From NCBI RefSeq assembly GCF_021130785.1, contig NC_060207.1, positions 197,420,001 through 197,484,000 on the forward strand: a DNA stretch of 64,000 bases, read 5' to 3'. The translations under genes were made by a program, and so were the position numbers. Below, piece by piece: positions 13,105 to 24,187 of this stretch. This stretch comes from Homalodisca vitripennis (lineage: Eukaryota; Arthropoda; Insecta; Hemiptera; Cicadellidae). The notes below the pieces were generated by a model. It saw only the letters and a program-made list of their open reading frames with translations, did no database searches and was not told where the DNA came from. Within the stretch, counting starts at the first letter, position 1. The number at the start of each line of letters is the position of its first letter.

Positions 13105-13448
13105 AAAATGATTTATAATAATGTTAAAACTTGTACTAAAGAAGGAACTAAAGAAATCAACTGATCACATACAACCACCAGTGAAAGGTAAACAGCAACT
13201 ACTGATATCAGTAGGATGTTTAAGAGTAGATAAGGTTTGGGGTTGAAGTCCATTTCATCGGAAAACCCAAAGCCACTTATGCAGTTATTTATTAGTTTGT
13301 ATCTACAGTTTTGTTTTATGGTAGACCTTTTTTTCAATAACTTATAAAATACCTGGGATTACAAATGTATCAAAAACATCATTTGCAAGGAATAATATTT
13401 TGATTTTTTTTGTTGGGATTTAATTTAAATTTACATAAAAAAACGTCT

Positions 13449-13727
13449 AACTGCCGCCATTTTGGCTAGGGTCAACTTTTTGAGGTATGGTTTGTGGCGT
13501 TGTGTTCCACTCATATAGCCCTTTAATTTGATGTACTACTCGACCTATGCTTGCATTTAAGATTTTCATGACTTCCTCAGTGGGACGTCCCCCTGATGTG
13601 ATGAAAACCAGGAAATCACTTAAACATGTACATTTTTTAGTATACTATTGATAAACGCATGTGGTATTTCATTATCTGTAATATTTTGAGAGTTGAGAGG
13701 CCGGTTCCAGACTTAATTGACACCCTG
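13449..13727 (-). repeat. Right terminal inverted repeat, 279 bp
   Basis: This is the reverse complement of the left repeat, with exactly the same length by eye. Differences cluster about 45-70 bp and about 200-260 bp from the tip, and the stretch between them is almost unchanged. It ends in CACCCTG followed by the TA target duplication. Confidence 0.95.
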
Positions 13728-13739
13728 TATATATTCATC

Positions 13740-14131
13740 CATATTCTCTGTTTATTGTACGCCATAGTTTATCTTGTCACTACTGTTATTTTTACTGTTG
13801 CTGTTTTTGAAACATTGTTATGAATTTTCTTGTTATATTATGTTATAGTTTACTATGTTATTTCTATTTTTATAGTTTATTTATTTATTCTTGTTATATA
13901 TCATGCCTTGCAATAGTGTATTATGTTAATATCTTTTTTCAGCCTTTCACATGATTTGTTGTAGAATTTCTTGTTTAGGTTAAGTTGTAATTGATCAACA
14001 ACATATCTATATGATAGATTATGTTATGATTATTATGTTTAGATGATAGTTGTTGTTATAGTAGTTGTTAGGTTAGTTGTATATGGATTTTGAATGTAAA
14101 AATGGTAAGTATGTCCGTTGGGAATAAATAA
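13740..14131 (+). repeat. Possible non-LTR retrotransposon 3' tail
   Basis: This T-rich, stop-filled stretch ends with CCGTTGGGAATAAATAAATGG, which resembles the 3' untranslated end and polyadenylation region of insect non-LTR elements. No reverse-transcriptase coding sequence is present. The DNA transposon ends just before it, so that element may have inserted into this tail. The call rests on resemblance only. Confidence 0.3.
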
Positions 14132-15005
14132 ATGGTATTTTACTGATAGTTACATATTAGTTATTATGTCTATCACTATTTTCTTTTGTCTGACTGGAGA
14201 ATGAAAACATTTCTTATAGTCTAATTACCCGGCTGTCTATTCGCAAGTCATCTCAAGAATAAACTGGACTATACGTGGTGTGACCTAATCTTACTTGGCT
14301 TTAGAAGTACTTGATCTTATTTTATCTATATATACGTATATCCTTGTGGCTGAGGCATTGCATTTTAGTTACGATTAACTTTTAATATATAAAATGGTAA
14401 AATGGACGTAATAACTTAACTATAACTAAAATGTTAGATATTTACGCAGACCTTAGTATTGTTACCGTGATCCATAATTAAACCAAAAGAATTGCCATTT
14501 ATCTGTATTTTATCAGTGATTACTTACATGATCCAGCAGTAATAAGCCATTTTACTCTTAATTATTACTAATTACCCAAAAATTACACTTTTATTGTACT
14601 CGTCAATATAAATACTTTTTGCACAATAATAACAGTAAAAACGCAATTTGCATATTTAATGTGATGTTTAAAGTTTCTTTGATATTTGATGTTTAATGTT
14701 TGGCGTTTTATGTTTGTTTTGTTTTGTGTATGTATGTTGCCTTTTTAATCTGTCCCTTACAAATATGAACATTGTTAAATGATAGCTCTTTGTTGGATTA
14801 TTTTTAATAGAATGATCACAAGGTCTCCAAAAGTGTATTGCCCTTCTTAATTATTAAAAAAAAACTAATGTACTTATTTGAAAAATCAGGAACCTCTTTT
14901 AAAAGTGACTTATTTTAATAATATCATAAATTTAAACAACTGTACTGCAATACATATTATTAGGCAGTTATCTTACATTAAGTAAAGCTCATCACAGGAA
15001 AAATT
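14132..15005. other. AT-rich sequence, no feature seen
   Basis: There are no long frames, repeats with partners, or hairpins that I could find here. Confidence 0.5.
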
Positions 15006-15160
15006 TGAAAAGTCACTCCTTCGCACGATAGCTTGAGAACGAATCAACCCATAGATTACAATGATGGTAACGAGTATATGTTTTTAAGAACAATTTTAAA
15101 TAAGTTTGTTTTATATGAGATGTTAACATGTGCCTTCCTCGATTTCTCTGTAACACTCAA
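15006..15160 (+). repeat. Dispersed repeat, partner of 16200-16420
   Basis: This shares CCCATAGATTACAATGATGG (partner: CCCATAGAGTGCCATGATGG), then GTAAC/GCAAC, and later ATGTTAACATG in the same order and similar spacing as the copy at 16200-16420. It is an unclassified, non-coding family. Confidence 0.55.
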
Positions 15161-15295
15161 TAACGTTCAATTACAGTAATCGTAGTTTTATTTTAACAGT
15201 TACTATACAGTTTTTGAAAGGAAACAGTAAATATTGCTAGATTACGTATAAATTTATACATGCCAGGCCGTTATAACAGATTTATATTATTATAA

Positions 15296-15720
15296 AACTA
15301 GCTGTTCCACGCAGTTTCGCATGCTTATCGTAAGCTTTGCCCGTGTATGAGCAGTTTTGGTTCAAGCGAAATATATTTCCAACACAGATGTAGAGTTTTC
15401 CTTGTCGCAACGATCAAAAAAATATGTAAAAAGTGTAAGTTTATAGCCATTTTACACGTACATGTGTTTTATTATAAACTGGTCTAATATTAAAGCTTTA
15501 AGTTTAACCAAACATTTATTTAAATGCAAATATACATATACAATTACGCCTTTAAATAGTGGTTGGCTATATACTATTCGTAACAGTGTCGTAATTGCAG
15601 TTTATAATGTGCAGACGCTTTGAAAACTTTAATATTTTGCAGCGCCGCCTGGTGGTGAGTTACACTATTGGGCATAGCATATTAACCTTTTCCGTGAAAA
15701 AATATATATTCATACTTATT
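15296..15720 (+). repeat. Old interspersed repeat, unclassified
   Basis: This begins with ACTAGCTGTTCCACGCAGTT and includes GCGCCGCCTGGTGGTGAGTT near 15640, then TTTCCGTGAAA. These phrases resemble a widely dispersed arthropod repeat that I recognise only by its typical wording. There is no second copy in the window and no coding sequence. Confidence 0.35.
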
Positions 15721-16199
15721 CTATAAAGGACATATTAAGTAAGTATATACTTCTAGTAAGAGTTAATCATAAATTCAAGTATTACATCTAAGAAAGAAAA
15801 GCAAAAATACTTGCACTTGGTTTTGAGACACATCCTCAGCTTAGTTAGGTCTGTCCACACGGTTCGACAGACGCACACTCCAACTATAATCAAATATCCT
15901 CAGCCACCCTAACCCAATTCGCTACCTGTTGTTGGAATTCTCCTTCTACGTAGGCATTTCCATCCATCCATACATAAATCAAAATCCTTATTCGTAAAAT
16001 GTAAAATTTTTTTAGTATCTATACGATTTTAAAATCCGTATAGTTACTGTATATTGATTAATCTAACGTCTAACTAAAATTGGAATCAAAGTCATATTAA
16101 ATACAATGTTATAGTTATTTAATCTCAATTGGAACTTGATATATCCAATGTTACAGGATTATTGGTTGAGCTCTAGCTACCATTCGAGTAGTTAGACAA

Positions 16200-16420
16200 T
16201 ACCGTTTCTTCCTGTCTCTCTGTCTGCATGATATCCCAAGAACACTTAACCCATAGAGTGCCATGATGGCAACAAGACAACTTACAGTCAACAAAATTTA
16301 AAAAATCTACTGAGTAGAGTTATTCGAAATGTTAACATGGGGCAACTTGGGTTGACCTGTAAGATTTTATTGTTTCAATATGGCGAATCATTCGATGCTA
16401 TGTTTTTTCATTTATTTGAA
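16200..16420 (+). repeat. Dispersed repeat, partner of 15006-15160
   Basis: This contains CATGATATCCCAAGAACAC, CCCATAGAGTGCCATGATGG and GAAATGTTAACATGG in the same order as the 15-kb copy. The two copies lie in the same orientation about 1.2 kb apart, flanking the old repeat at 15296-15720. Confidence 0.55.
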
Positions 16421-18238
16421 TATTGAAAAAATATATTTCGATGTTGGTGAATGTCCCTCTATGGGATTTGGCTAAGTATAAAAATGATAGGTTATGGCCG
16501 TATTTGTGAGTATGAACAGAATTTCACTTCCGGGGATTTCGGTAAGAATTAAGAAAGCATAATTCAGGGTAATATGTAGAGTGAATATAACTAAAAGTTC
16601 AATTTTTATCATCTGCTTAGCTATTACTAAACGTTCTCAAAATTTCATCTTTTTTTCGTCTTTCTGACTATGTGGCTCAGTCTTTTTTCCGCTGAAAATA
16701 TCATGAACAGATTTCGCTATCGAATAGATATTTTGGTTGTAAATTAAAGTCTACATAAACAATGTCTTTTTTGATAAAAGGAATGTCCTTCTACGTGATT
16801 TATCTGGGCGTTTGCGTAGTCTGATTATATGAAAGATATATCGAGAAAGACTTGATTTGCAGAGTTTAAATAGATAATTGAGACTTAATTTCCACATCGG
16901 CAAAAATAAGTTCAACGATGGTGAATTTCTGCGTACGAGATTTGTATGAACTCATTAAAAACTTTGACGAACTAGTTGAGGAAAATGTTCCCTGTCTCTG
17001 GCACTGTAATTATTTATTTTGTTTTCTAAATGCCAGTATTGCGTGATTGACATGAGATAGAGACATGAGATTCAAATTCATGAGATTTGTATTAAAATTT
17101 ACCGAAGCCTCTTATGCGATATGAGTCTGGTATTAAACTCCTCCCTTGTATTATATCAAACTACATTTATAATAACATAGAAGTCGTTACATCTCACTAG
17201 ATCCACTCAGTAACTGTACGATATACAGGAGCTAACTGTATCGTACAGGTACGAGTATAATCGGAGTGGGTTGGGGGTGGGGTAGTTACATAACAGAACG
17301 TGATGGCGCGTATCCGTACTTAGAGCGTTAAGCTTGAGTGACTATTGTGGCTTAAGCTATAGTTAGTGATTCTGTGGGAGCTTTAACTATACTAGCTCGT
17401 ATAATGATGAACACACCTGCCCGTATCAATACCAAGTTCTAACCCACTTACTGTGTATCCATGTTGATTTTCGCCTCAGGTAACACAATTTGAGATAATT
17501 TTTATTTAAAGGATCACACACACTGTTTTTCTAAATCATAAAATAATTCGATCTATGTTTGTCTCCTTAAAACACAAACTTAAAATCGTATTAAAGGGAT
17601 AATCATATTAATAATCATAATAATATTGTAAAAAAAGCATATAAATTTCTCCTTATTTTGTATATAGTAAGTAATATTCGGTGTTATAATAAATATTTTG
17701 ACTTTAATTCTCATTTTCACATAAATATTTCATTAAGTTAAGTTAAAACTTTCAATTAAAAGTATTAAAAAATACTTGCTTTTTGAACAAATTTTAAATT
17801 TCAATTTTGGAATTTTATTATGATTATATAAAAATGTTATTATTTCTATATAGAAATACAATCGCCAATTTTTTATGAAATATTTAACAGGTGATCATAT
17901 TTTCTAGTTCTAATGAATAATGATTCTAATTAGACGATTAAATAATAAAAATAATGAGCCTCTTTCATAGAGCCTTAATGTTACTAATTGTATCACATTT
18001 ACGAAATCATCTGCTGTAAAGTTTTAGTATTTATCTAAGGGTCTCTGCTTTTATTTGAAAACGTTAAAAATGTGGGAATTCTCTGTCTAGATAGAAGAAG
18101 TTGGATGGTTGCATAGACATTTTTCTCCAATAGTGGATATCTCTAAACTGCTACGATTCTACTTCAAGTTCTGGTTCTCAAATGCAGCTTGCATGATAGT
18201 GGTTTCTGAGGAAGCTAGAGTATTCAAAAAAATCCAGA
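16421..18238. other. Repeat-derived AT-rich DNA, no gene seen
   Basis: Loosely similar phrases (GTTGGTGAATGTCCCTCT, AAGGAATGTCCTTCT, GATGGTGAATTTCTGCGT) at about 16445, 16780 and 16917 hint at a degenerate short-period repeat. A 10-bp inverted repeat, CTGTACGATA/TATCGTACAG, sits at 17214-17223 and 17239-17248, just before a G-rich patch. Confidence 0.4.
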
Positions 18239-18266
18239 GATCGTCACACGGGATGACGATCGAAAC
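18239..18266 (+). ncRNA. Hairpin followed by GAAAC, related to the hammerhead-like motif
   Basis: GATCGTCA pairs perfectly with TGACGATC across a 7-base loop and is followed directly by GAAAC. A CTGAGGA lies about 30 bp upstream, not directly against the stem as the hammerhead core requires. It is either a diverged relative of the palindromic family or a different element with a similar end. Confidence 0.3.
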
Positions 18267-18299
18267 TATCGTATCTCTTATCTCAGTTCTGGAGTATAA

Positions 18300-19244
18300 G
18301 TAATTCAAGTCAAAGAATGTATTATTGTACCAGGCGAATTTAGTGCTAAAAATACCTCTCTAAAACCTGACCAACAGCTTAGAGGTGACTTCCGTACCAA
18401 CACCAACGGCCGGTCAGGCGGTCAACAGACAAGGACTGGACCACTTGGTGCTATTCCCAGCAGCAGCCACGCTTGACGTTGATTTTAACACTGTTATCTG
18501 GAAATAGCCGCCGTACCTTCTACACTTCGACGTTGACAGTATACTGATATGAATTTGGAGCCAAGTGTACTAATTGTACTAGCTTTCCCATTGTTACTAA
18601 TTGGCTATTTGAACATAAACAATAATGAGGACCTAAACCGAATGGAGGAACATGCACCATCATCGAAATATTCTTTTCTGTAGATATGTAAGCCAGTTAA
18701 ACAGCAATGAATGACCCAAAAACACGTATTGTACGTGTTAACAACTACTATTCCAACAAAGTAAACAATTACATTTGATACTATGACAAATGAATGGACA
18801 CGGCTTGTATAGAAATACTATGTAAATTCTTAACTTATTATGTGCCAAATGTCAATGAATAGCATGAACTATCATGAAATTCAGTATTGTCTATAAGCTT
18901 AATGCGAATTTTCGAGTATAAAAGGTTAGTTCATTCTCGTGATATCGTATGTATGGACAGACATGAAATTTGTCCAGTCTCTTGAGTGACATGCTTCGTT
19001 AACAATCAACCAAGTTAGAAGCTGAAATACGAATGGAGTACTTGATAGATAACTGATATTAACATTAATGGGCTTAATACATAAATAAACCCCTTACACA
19101 ATTAAACTCGAAACAACTATTGTGCTTTAGGACATCCTTCAGAGCGAAAGACTTTTTCATTCATACTTGAGAGTCCGTACGACAAAGTTCGTGGTACCAG
19201 CATGATTTACTGAAGAGTACTTCCCCAACTGCTAAAGTTTGGTA
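18300..19244. other. Mixed-composition DNA, no gene seen
   Basis: The patch at 18380-18560 is clearly richer in GC than its surroundings but is closed by stops in every frame. Near 18640 the phrase TGGAGGAACATGCACCATCATCGAA matches the dispersed family copy at 33075, so a fragment of that family is present. Confidence 0.4.
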
Positions 19245-19277
19245 GCTCGCTTGATATGTTGGAATTGCACATGTCAG
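19245..19277 (+). repeat. Short dispersed repeat, partner of 29804-29836
   Basis: A 33-bp match with about five differences shares CTCGCYTGATATGTTGGAA and GTCAG with the 29.8-kb copy. The surrounding sequence is only weakly similar. Confidence 0.5.
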
Positions 19278-20266
19278 AGGTAAGCAAGTTCTAAACTTCC
19301 TACATCAGCCGTATTAACCTACCCGCTTGTCTCCTCTTGTTTGGGATGGGGTTGTATGTGGCATTCCATCAGTGATAAACTTATCAAACAAGTCACTTCA
19401 TCGTAGTATACTGTTCATATGTGTGTCTCAATCTGCAACTTGGCCTGTATCACGTCACGGCATTACCTTCTGAAACTATTATTATGTGTACACACTATCT
19501 TTCTTTACGTTCTTTATAAACACTTCAACGCGTATATTATATAAGTATATTATTAAGTAAATTACCCTCATATATTATACAACTATTTTATGGCTTTAAA
19601 TACTTTAAATTAAAATTATTTCAACTTTAAATTCGATGAAATACAATTTTTCCCAATAAATATGAAATGATAATAACGATTGTATAATTGTCTGTCATTA
19701 TGCTCCAAAATATATCCTCTTCGTTAGGTTTAGAAAAATTTTAAAGGATAATGTTAAGTTTGCGCACAAATTATAAAATCTACTAACTATGTGGCAATAA
19801 ACTCACAAAAATTCATGACAAACTAAAACATTTGCACTTCATGAAACTGTATCAAACACTAAGTAAGGAGTCTGTCATGTCATTGCACCCACTGCATATA
19901 CAGAGTGAGTTTTATGTCCCGGCACACCTGGGTATAATTTAAACGGCCCGAGATATCTATGTGAAACCTTGACCCTACCTATTATAACATTTTTTTTTCA
20001 ATTTTTTAAGTTGTTGAAAATTTCCCCCCCTTTTCTAAAAGGGGGTAAAGGGGGCAACTACAATTTTACAAATACAAACCCCTATCATGTGACCCCTCAT
20101 TTTAAAGGTAATAAAAAAAGAAATCCAATAATGCAAACTAGAGGTCTCTACGTTTATTTTAACTGATTTTATGACAAATTTACAAAAATAAAATCAGTAA
20201 ATGTCTCGTCCTGTTTATCGTAACACGAGTCAACACTAACGCAAATTCTAAAAACAGTTACCAGTT

Positions 20267-20335
20267 TTAATGTAGCAGGTGTTCAAACTGTTCACCTTCG
20301 GCTGTTTGACAGTGTGCTAGACGTGTGTAAAAACT
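20267..20335 (-). pseudogene. Remnant of transposase C-terminus
   Basis: This encodes 22 residues and a stop on the minus strand: SFYTRLAHC, then a short variable stretch, then GEQFEHLLH. It aligns with the C-terminus of the 12-kb transposase (SSFYNRLAHC, then GEHFEHLI). A TGA lies directly upstream in frame, and no catalytic segment remains. This shows that the palindromic element came from a coding parent. Confidence 0.8.
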
Positions 20336-20340
20336 TCAGA

Positions 20341-20386
20341 CATGATAGGGGTTTGTATTTGAAAATTTTTTGTTGCCCCCCTTTAC
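20341..20386 (+). repeat. Internal duplication of arm sequence
   Basis: This repeats 20487-20532 of the right arm in the same orientation with one or two differences, including CATGATAGGGGTTTGTATTT and the C-run. The piece therefore occurs twice on this strand and once inverted in the left arm, which points to a rearrangement during the deletion or a template switch. Confidence 0.8.
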
Positions 20387-20675
20387 TCAATTGTAAATTT
20401 ATCATAGCATCTGTTAAAATAAACGTAGAGACCTCTAGTTTGCATTATTGGATTTCTTTTTTTATTCCCTTTTAAATGAGGGGTCACATGATAGGGGTTT
20501 GTATTTGAAAATTTTTAGTTGCCCCCCTTTACCCCCCTTTATAAAAGGGGGGGAAATTTTCAACAACTTTAAAAATTAAAAAAATATGTTATAATAGGTA
20601 GGGTCAAAGTTTCACATAGATATCTCAGGCCGTTTAAATTATATCCAGGTGTGCCGGGACATAAAACTCACTCTG

Positions 20676-23600
20676 TATATAGTAAAAAGTCCTTAACTCA
20701 CCAGAGACGGTTAAGGACTGTCACGTTTGTCGCTCAAGTTGATGTTCGTGGTTTTCACGTAGCTTATGCATTAACACCTGATGAGGAGAAGATAATTTTC
20801 TATTCTCGAAACGCACAATTCTGTTTTAGTCTAACCAATACCGATAGGAAGTGTTCGAAACTCTTTACCCTTTCAAATAATCCCTTAACAATAACAAACC
20901 TTAAACATAATAAAAATAGAATATTTTTTCCGAGTAGATATTCACCGGCCTTTCTTGAAAAATCTAATTAAGAAACACTATCCATATATTATTATGGAAC
21001 AATGATGTTAATTTCATTGTATACTTTGTCAAATGTATTTAAAATCAATTACTTAAAATTAATATCACGCAATGTATTAATTTTTATTTATGCCTAAATG
21101 TGTGAATTCACATGATGCTCCATTAAGAGGTTTATAAATAATATCAATAAATACCAAACAATTATGATAAATTTATTAAAATGTAAAGCATTTTTGGAAC
21201 TATACTTGGACTATGGTATAGTCTATGGTAATATTGTATACTTGGACTTATTTATAGTGTTTTTAATTTATTTTAGGTAATAATTTACATACAACTATTA
21301 GTGACATAATGAACAAAGTTTAAGAAATAAATACCAAATTAAAATAATTTAATGATAAAATAACATACTTGAAATGAATAATCGTTAATTAGCTACCACA
21401 CTGCTTTTGGTTCCTCCCAACATATTTTGTAAATAACAGTTTACTGTTGTATTATTGTCAAAATAATAAGGCAGAAGAACGTAGCGTCACGTATTAACCA
21501 TTCCTCTACCACAGACGGTGACAGCAATACTGTGCAACTGTTGCTCTGTACGCCACACTTTGCATTTCTTTTACGGAATTCCTTATATTTGAGGCTGGAT
21601 TGTATTATCTTTGTTTGTTCATTTTCATCAGCAACCAAAGACAGTTTCCGTAGTGATATTAGTGGTGGCTTAATATCACTATAAATATAATGTTCAGTTC
21701 TACACCATGAAGCAAATATCGTTTTGTACTTTAAACGTACTGAAACGAAAGTTAACTGTTGCATGCCTTGTGACCTCCTGAATAAACTCCAATAGCTCAA
21801 GAAACTCAGTTATATCAAACTATTATGCTTTACCATTCAAATTTATGAGTTGTAATTGTTTTATTAAATATATAGATTGGTTTTTTTAGGAATTATTAAT
21901 AATGGGTATAAGAAACTAAAATAATTACTCCTAGAAGTTAGTTACAACCAGATAAACCTTGTGTACATTAAAACTGTACAACATAACGTACTAAAAGATG
22001 TTTTTAAAAGCTTATATCAATCAGAATGTATAAAATCATTAGTACTGTATCAAAACATTTACTTATATTAAAAAAAGAATACTTTGCCAACTGTGATAAC
22101 AAACGAATATTCTTGACAGTAAACTTTTGTGTAATAGTGTTCAGAAACAATCGGTACTTGCAAATAAATTAATGTTATTATTTTATTGTAAGATAAGAAA
22201 CTTTTAACTTCTCAATTAGTCTTCTAATCCTATCTACTATTATACTACTAATGTAAATAGAAAGAATATGATGTACTTGTTCCAGGTTTTTAGGAACTGG
22301 TCTAGTGACTGCTCATATGATGCCTATCAATAAATTCATAGTATAAATTAAAATATTACTTGAAATAACTTCCACGTAAAATTAATCTCAACATAATACA
22401 GTTGATAATTTTTGACATAATAAGGTTTTCAAGGCTACTATGTATATATTTAGTCATAATAATAAAAAAAACATAAAATAGAACCAGAAATTTGTATTTA
22501 CGTTTTGAATTTCTCAACTATTGATACTGAAATAACATGTAGCTGATATGTTTACTTATGTTCAAAAAACTGTAGAGCTCCATCATATTATATCATAAAT
22601 ACTTTCAATTTTGGCCTTTCAGTTTTAAAATTGCGTGTGAAGCCACTGGTAGTTAGTTTTACATAACTTATTTTTAAAAAGCTTCAGTTTGCCAAACCCC
22701 ATACGTTCGAGGAAGTAGAACAATACTCAAGTAAAATATGTTCTAAGCAACTTGATGAAATAGTATGATACCTAATTGCAAATAATTATTTGTTATGAAT
22801 TTGTCAAACTTAAATATATTCTACATAAACATTGTAGTCTTAACTTAAAATTGTAAAAATGACATAATTTGCGTTAGCTTGCAGTTGTTTCTTACATCAG
22901 TACTTTTTGAGGTCATTTAAATTTAGTAAATTACACGTTGGTATTAATTTTATATGATAATTAAATACTAAATACTTTAATTATAAATACTATATGAAAC
23001 TAATAATTATTACTGTAGTAATGGATTTTTGTCACGTGTCTTATAGCCCACTACTATCTATATGCCTAAATGGATGACGGGTTTGATTTATGTGGCTGTG
23101 GTCTTTCCAAATGCCTGAGTCCGCACATCATGTTTCATTTCACCCATGTCTACAGTACATTTCTCCAATAGCTCAGTTCATTTACCACGAAGTCCACTGA
23201 ACCTAAGACATGATTCAATCGTTCCTCCTGAATTGTGACCGGTAGAGCATCCTCTATCGTGTAGACTATAACGAGAAATAGACTTTTACTTTCTGAAAAA
23301 AGGGAGATCACCTAATTTTAACATAAAAAGTTAACTGAACCGTATAATTTAATTGTAAGTGATGGTAGAAAACTCAAACTTCAAACACAGTTATTTCCAG
23401 ACGAGGAACTTAACTGCAAGGCGTATTCGTAAATCAATCTCAATAGAAAGACAAATGAAGAAAATGTTTCCTGAATAATCGTGTTCCAAAGCAGATTATA
23501 TTTTGTAAGTAAATAGCAAAGATAGACGATATGAGTTGAAATATTTACGTTTAAATAGGATCTCTGTAAAAGATCCTATCATGAGGATTTCAAAACTATT

Positions 23601-24155
23601 TATTAGTTATTATTTTATTTGCGTTCAATAAACTTAGTTAAATAAATCCCTTCGAGTAACTGTAAATGTATTTAAAAGTGAACTTATTTCAATATTATTG
23701 TACTTAATAAGTTTTTTGAGTATTACAATTCATTTTATTAAGCTGGTAATAGTTTTCATATGATTTGTTTAAAACTTGTTATTAAAGATGGAAGTTTTTA
23801 AAGGATAACTGGCCTCCGGACAATTGCCCTCGTTATATGTTACAAAAGTATAAACAAGGATTAAAATCTTCATTAAGTTAAAACCCGTAAGACAATAAAC
23901 AAACAAAGCAAATGGTAACTGAATGCCACTCAAACGTAAAATAGTTATCAAATATAAAAATAATAAGTGGTACCTGAAGAACTACATGAAGGTCAAAATG
24001 GAGAGAATGTACCGAAGAAATGTCACACCCGAAATAAAAAAGGTGAAGCAGTTTGGAATTCATGCAGTTCTTCAGGTATTACTGGAAAATTTTAACTTTA
24101 CGTGGGAATTCGTTAACACATGTTTATTTTTTTAGTGCCTTAGGGGTTTTTTTGC
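20676..24155. other. AT-rich sequence, no gene seen
   Basis: Frames of up to about 119 codons occur (for example 21441-21800 minus) but show no recognisable domain or splice signal. A 9-bp inverted repeat, ATAGGATCT/AGATCCTAT, lies at 23555-23579. Confidence 0.45.
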
Positions 24156-24187
24156 CTGAAGAAGAGGGTACATTCCAACCCTCGTAC
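24156..24187 (+). ncRNA. Diverged hammerhead-like motif
   Basis: CTGAAGA is followed by GAGGG, a loop, and CCCTC, then GTAC where other copies have GAAAC. About 45 bp further on, ATGGAAATGTCCG corresponds to the GATGGCAAATGTCCG block of the 60-kb copy, so this is a half-copy of the same family with a damaged core. Confidence 0.35.

Larger units (their letters stand above)
11677..13727 (-). mobile_element. Tc1/mariner-superfamily DNA transposon, DD41D-like
   Basis: This is a 2,051-bp element bounded by inverted repeats beginning CAGGGTGTCAATTAAGTCTG at both ends and flanked by TA on each side, the target duplication expected of the superfamily. It contains a single minus-strand transposase reading frame (12017-13104), broken twice. 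Coding direction runs from the right end toward the left. About 340 bp between the start codon and the right repeat contains no recognisable domain. The spacing of the last two catalytic aspartates and the long repeats suggest the DD41D (rosa/VISITOR-like) branch and not the classical DD34D mariners, but this comes from family knowledge and not from a phylogeny. Confidence 0.93.
19901..20675. mobile_element. Foldback deletion derivative of a DD41D-like transposon
   Basis: Arms of about 264 bp (19901-20164 and 20412-20675) are near-perfect reverse complements starting CAGAGTGAGTTTTATGTCCC, with TA on each side. The interior of about 247 bp holds a 3' remnant of a transposase. The tip shares the CAGRGTG pattern and TA target with the element at 11677-13727 but is otherwise different, so the parent was a related, distinct family. 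The arms contain C- and G-runs around 20024-20055 and 20522-20560. There is no other coding capacity, so it would need a transposase supplied in trans. Confidence 0.9.

Noticed and set aside
17255..17285. G-quadruplex in GGGTTGGGGGTGGGG
   Set aside because: Only three clear G-runs are present; a fourth would require splitting one run.
21441..21800. Minus-strand open frame of 119 codons
   Set aside because: About one frame of this length is expected by chance at this composition in 64 kb (rough estimate from stop-codon frequency). No domain or splice signal is recognisable.
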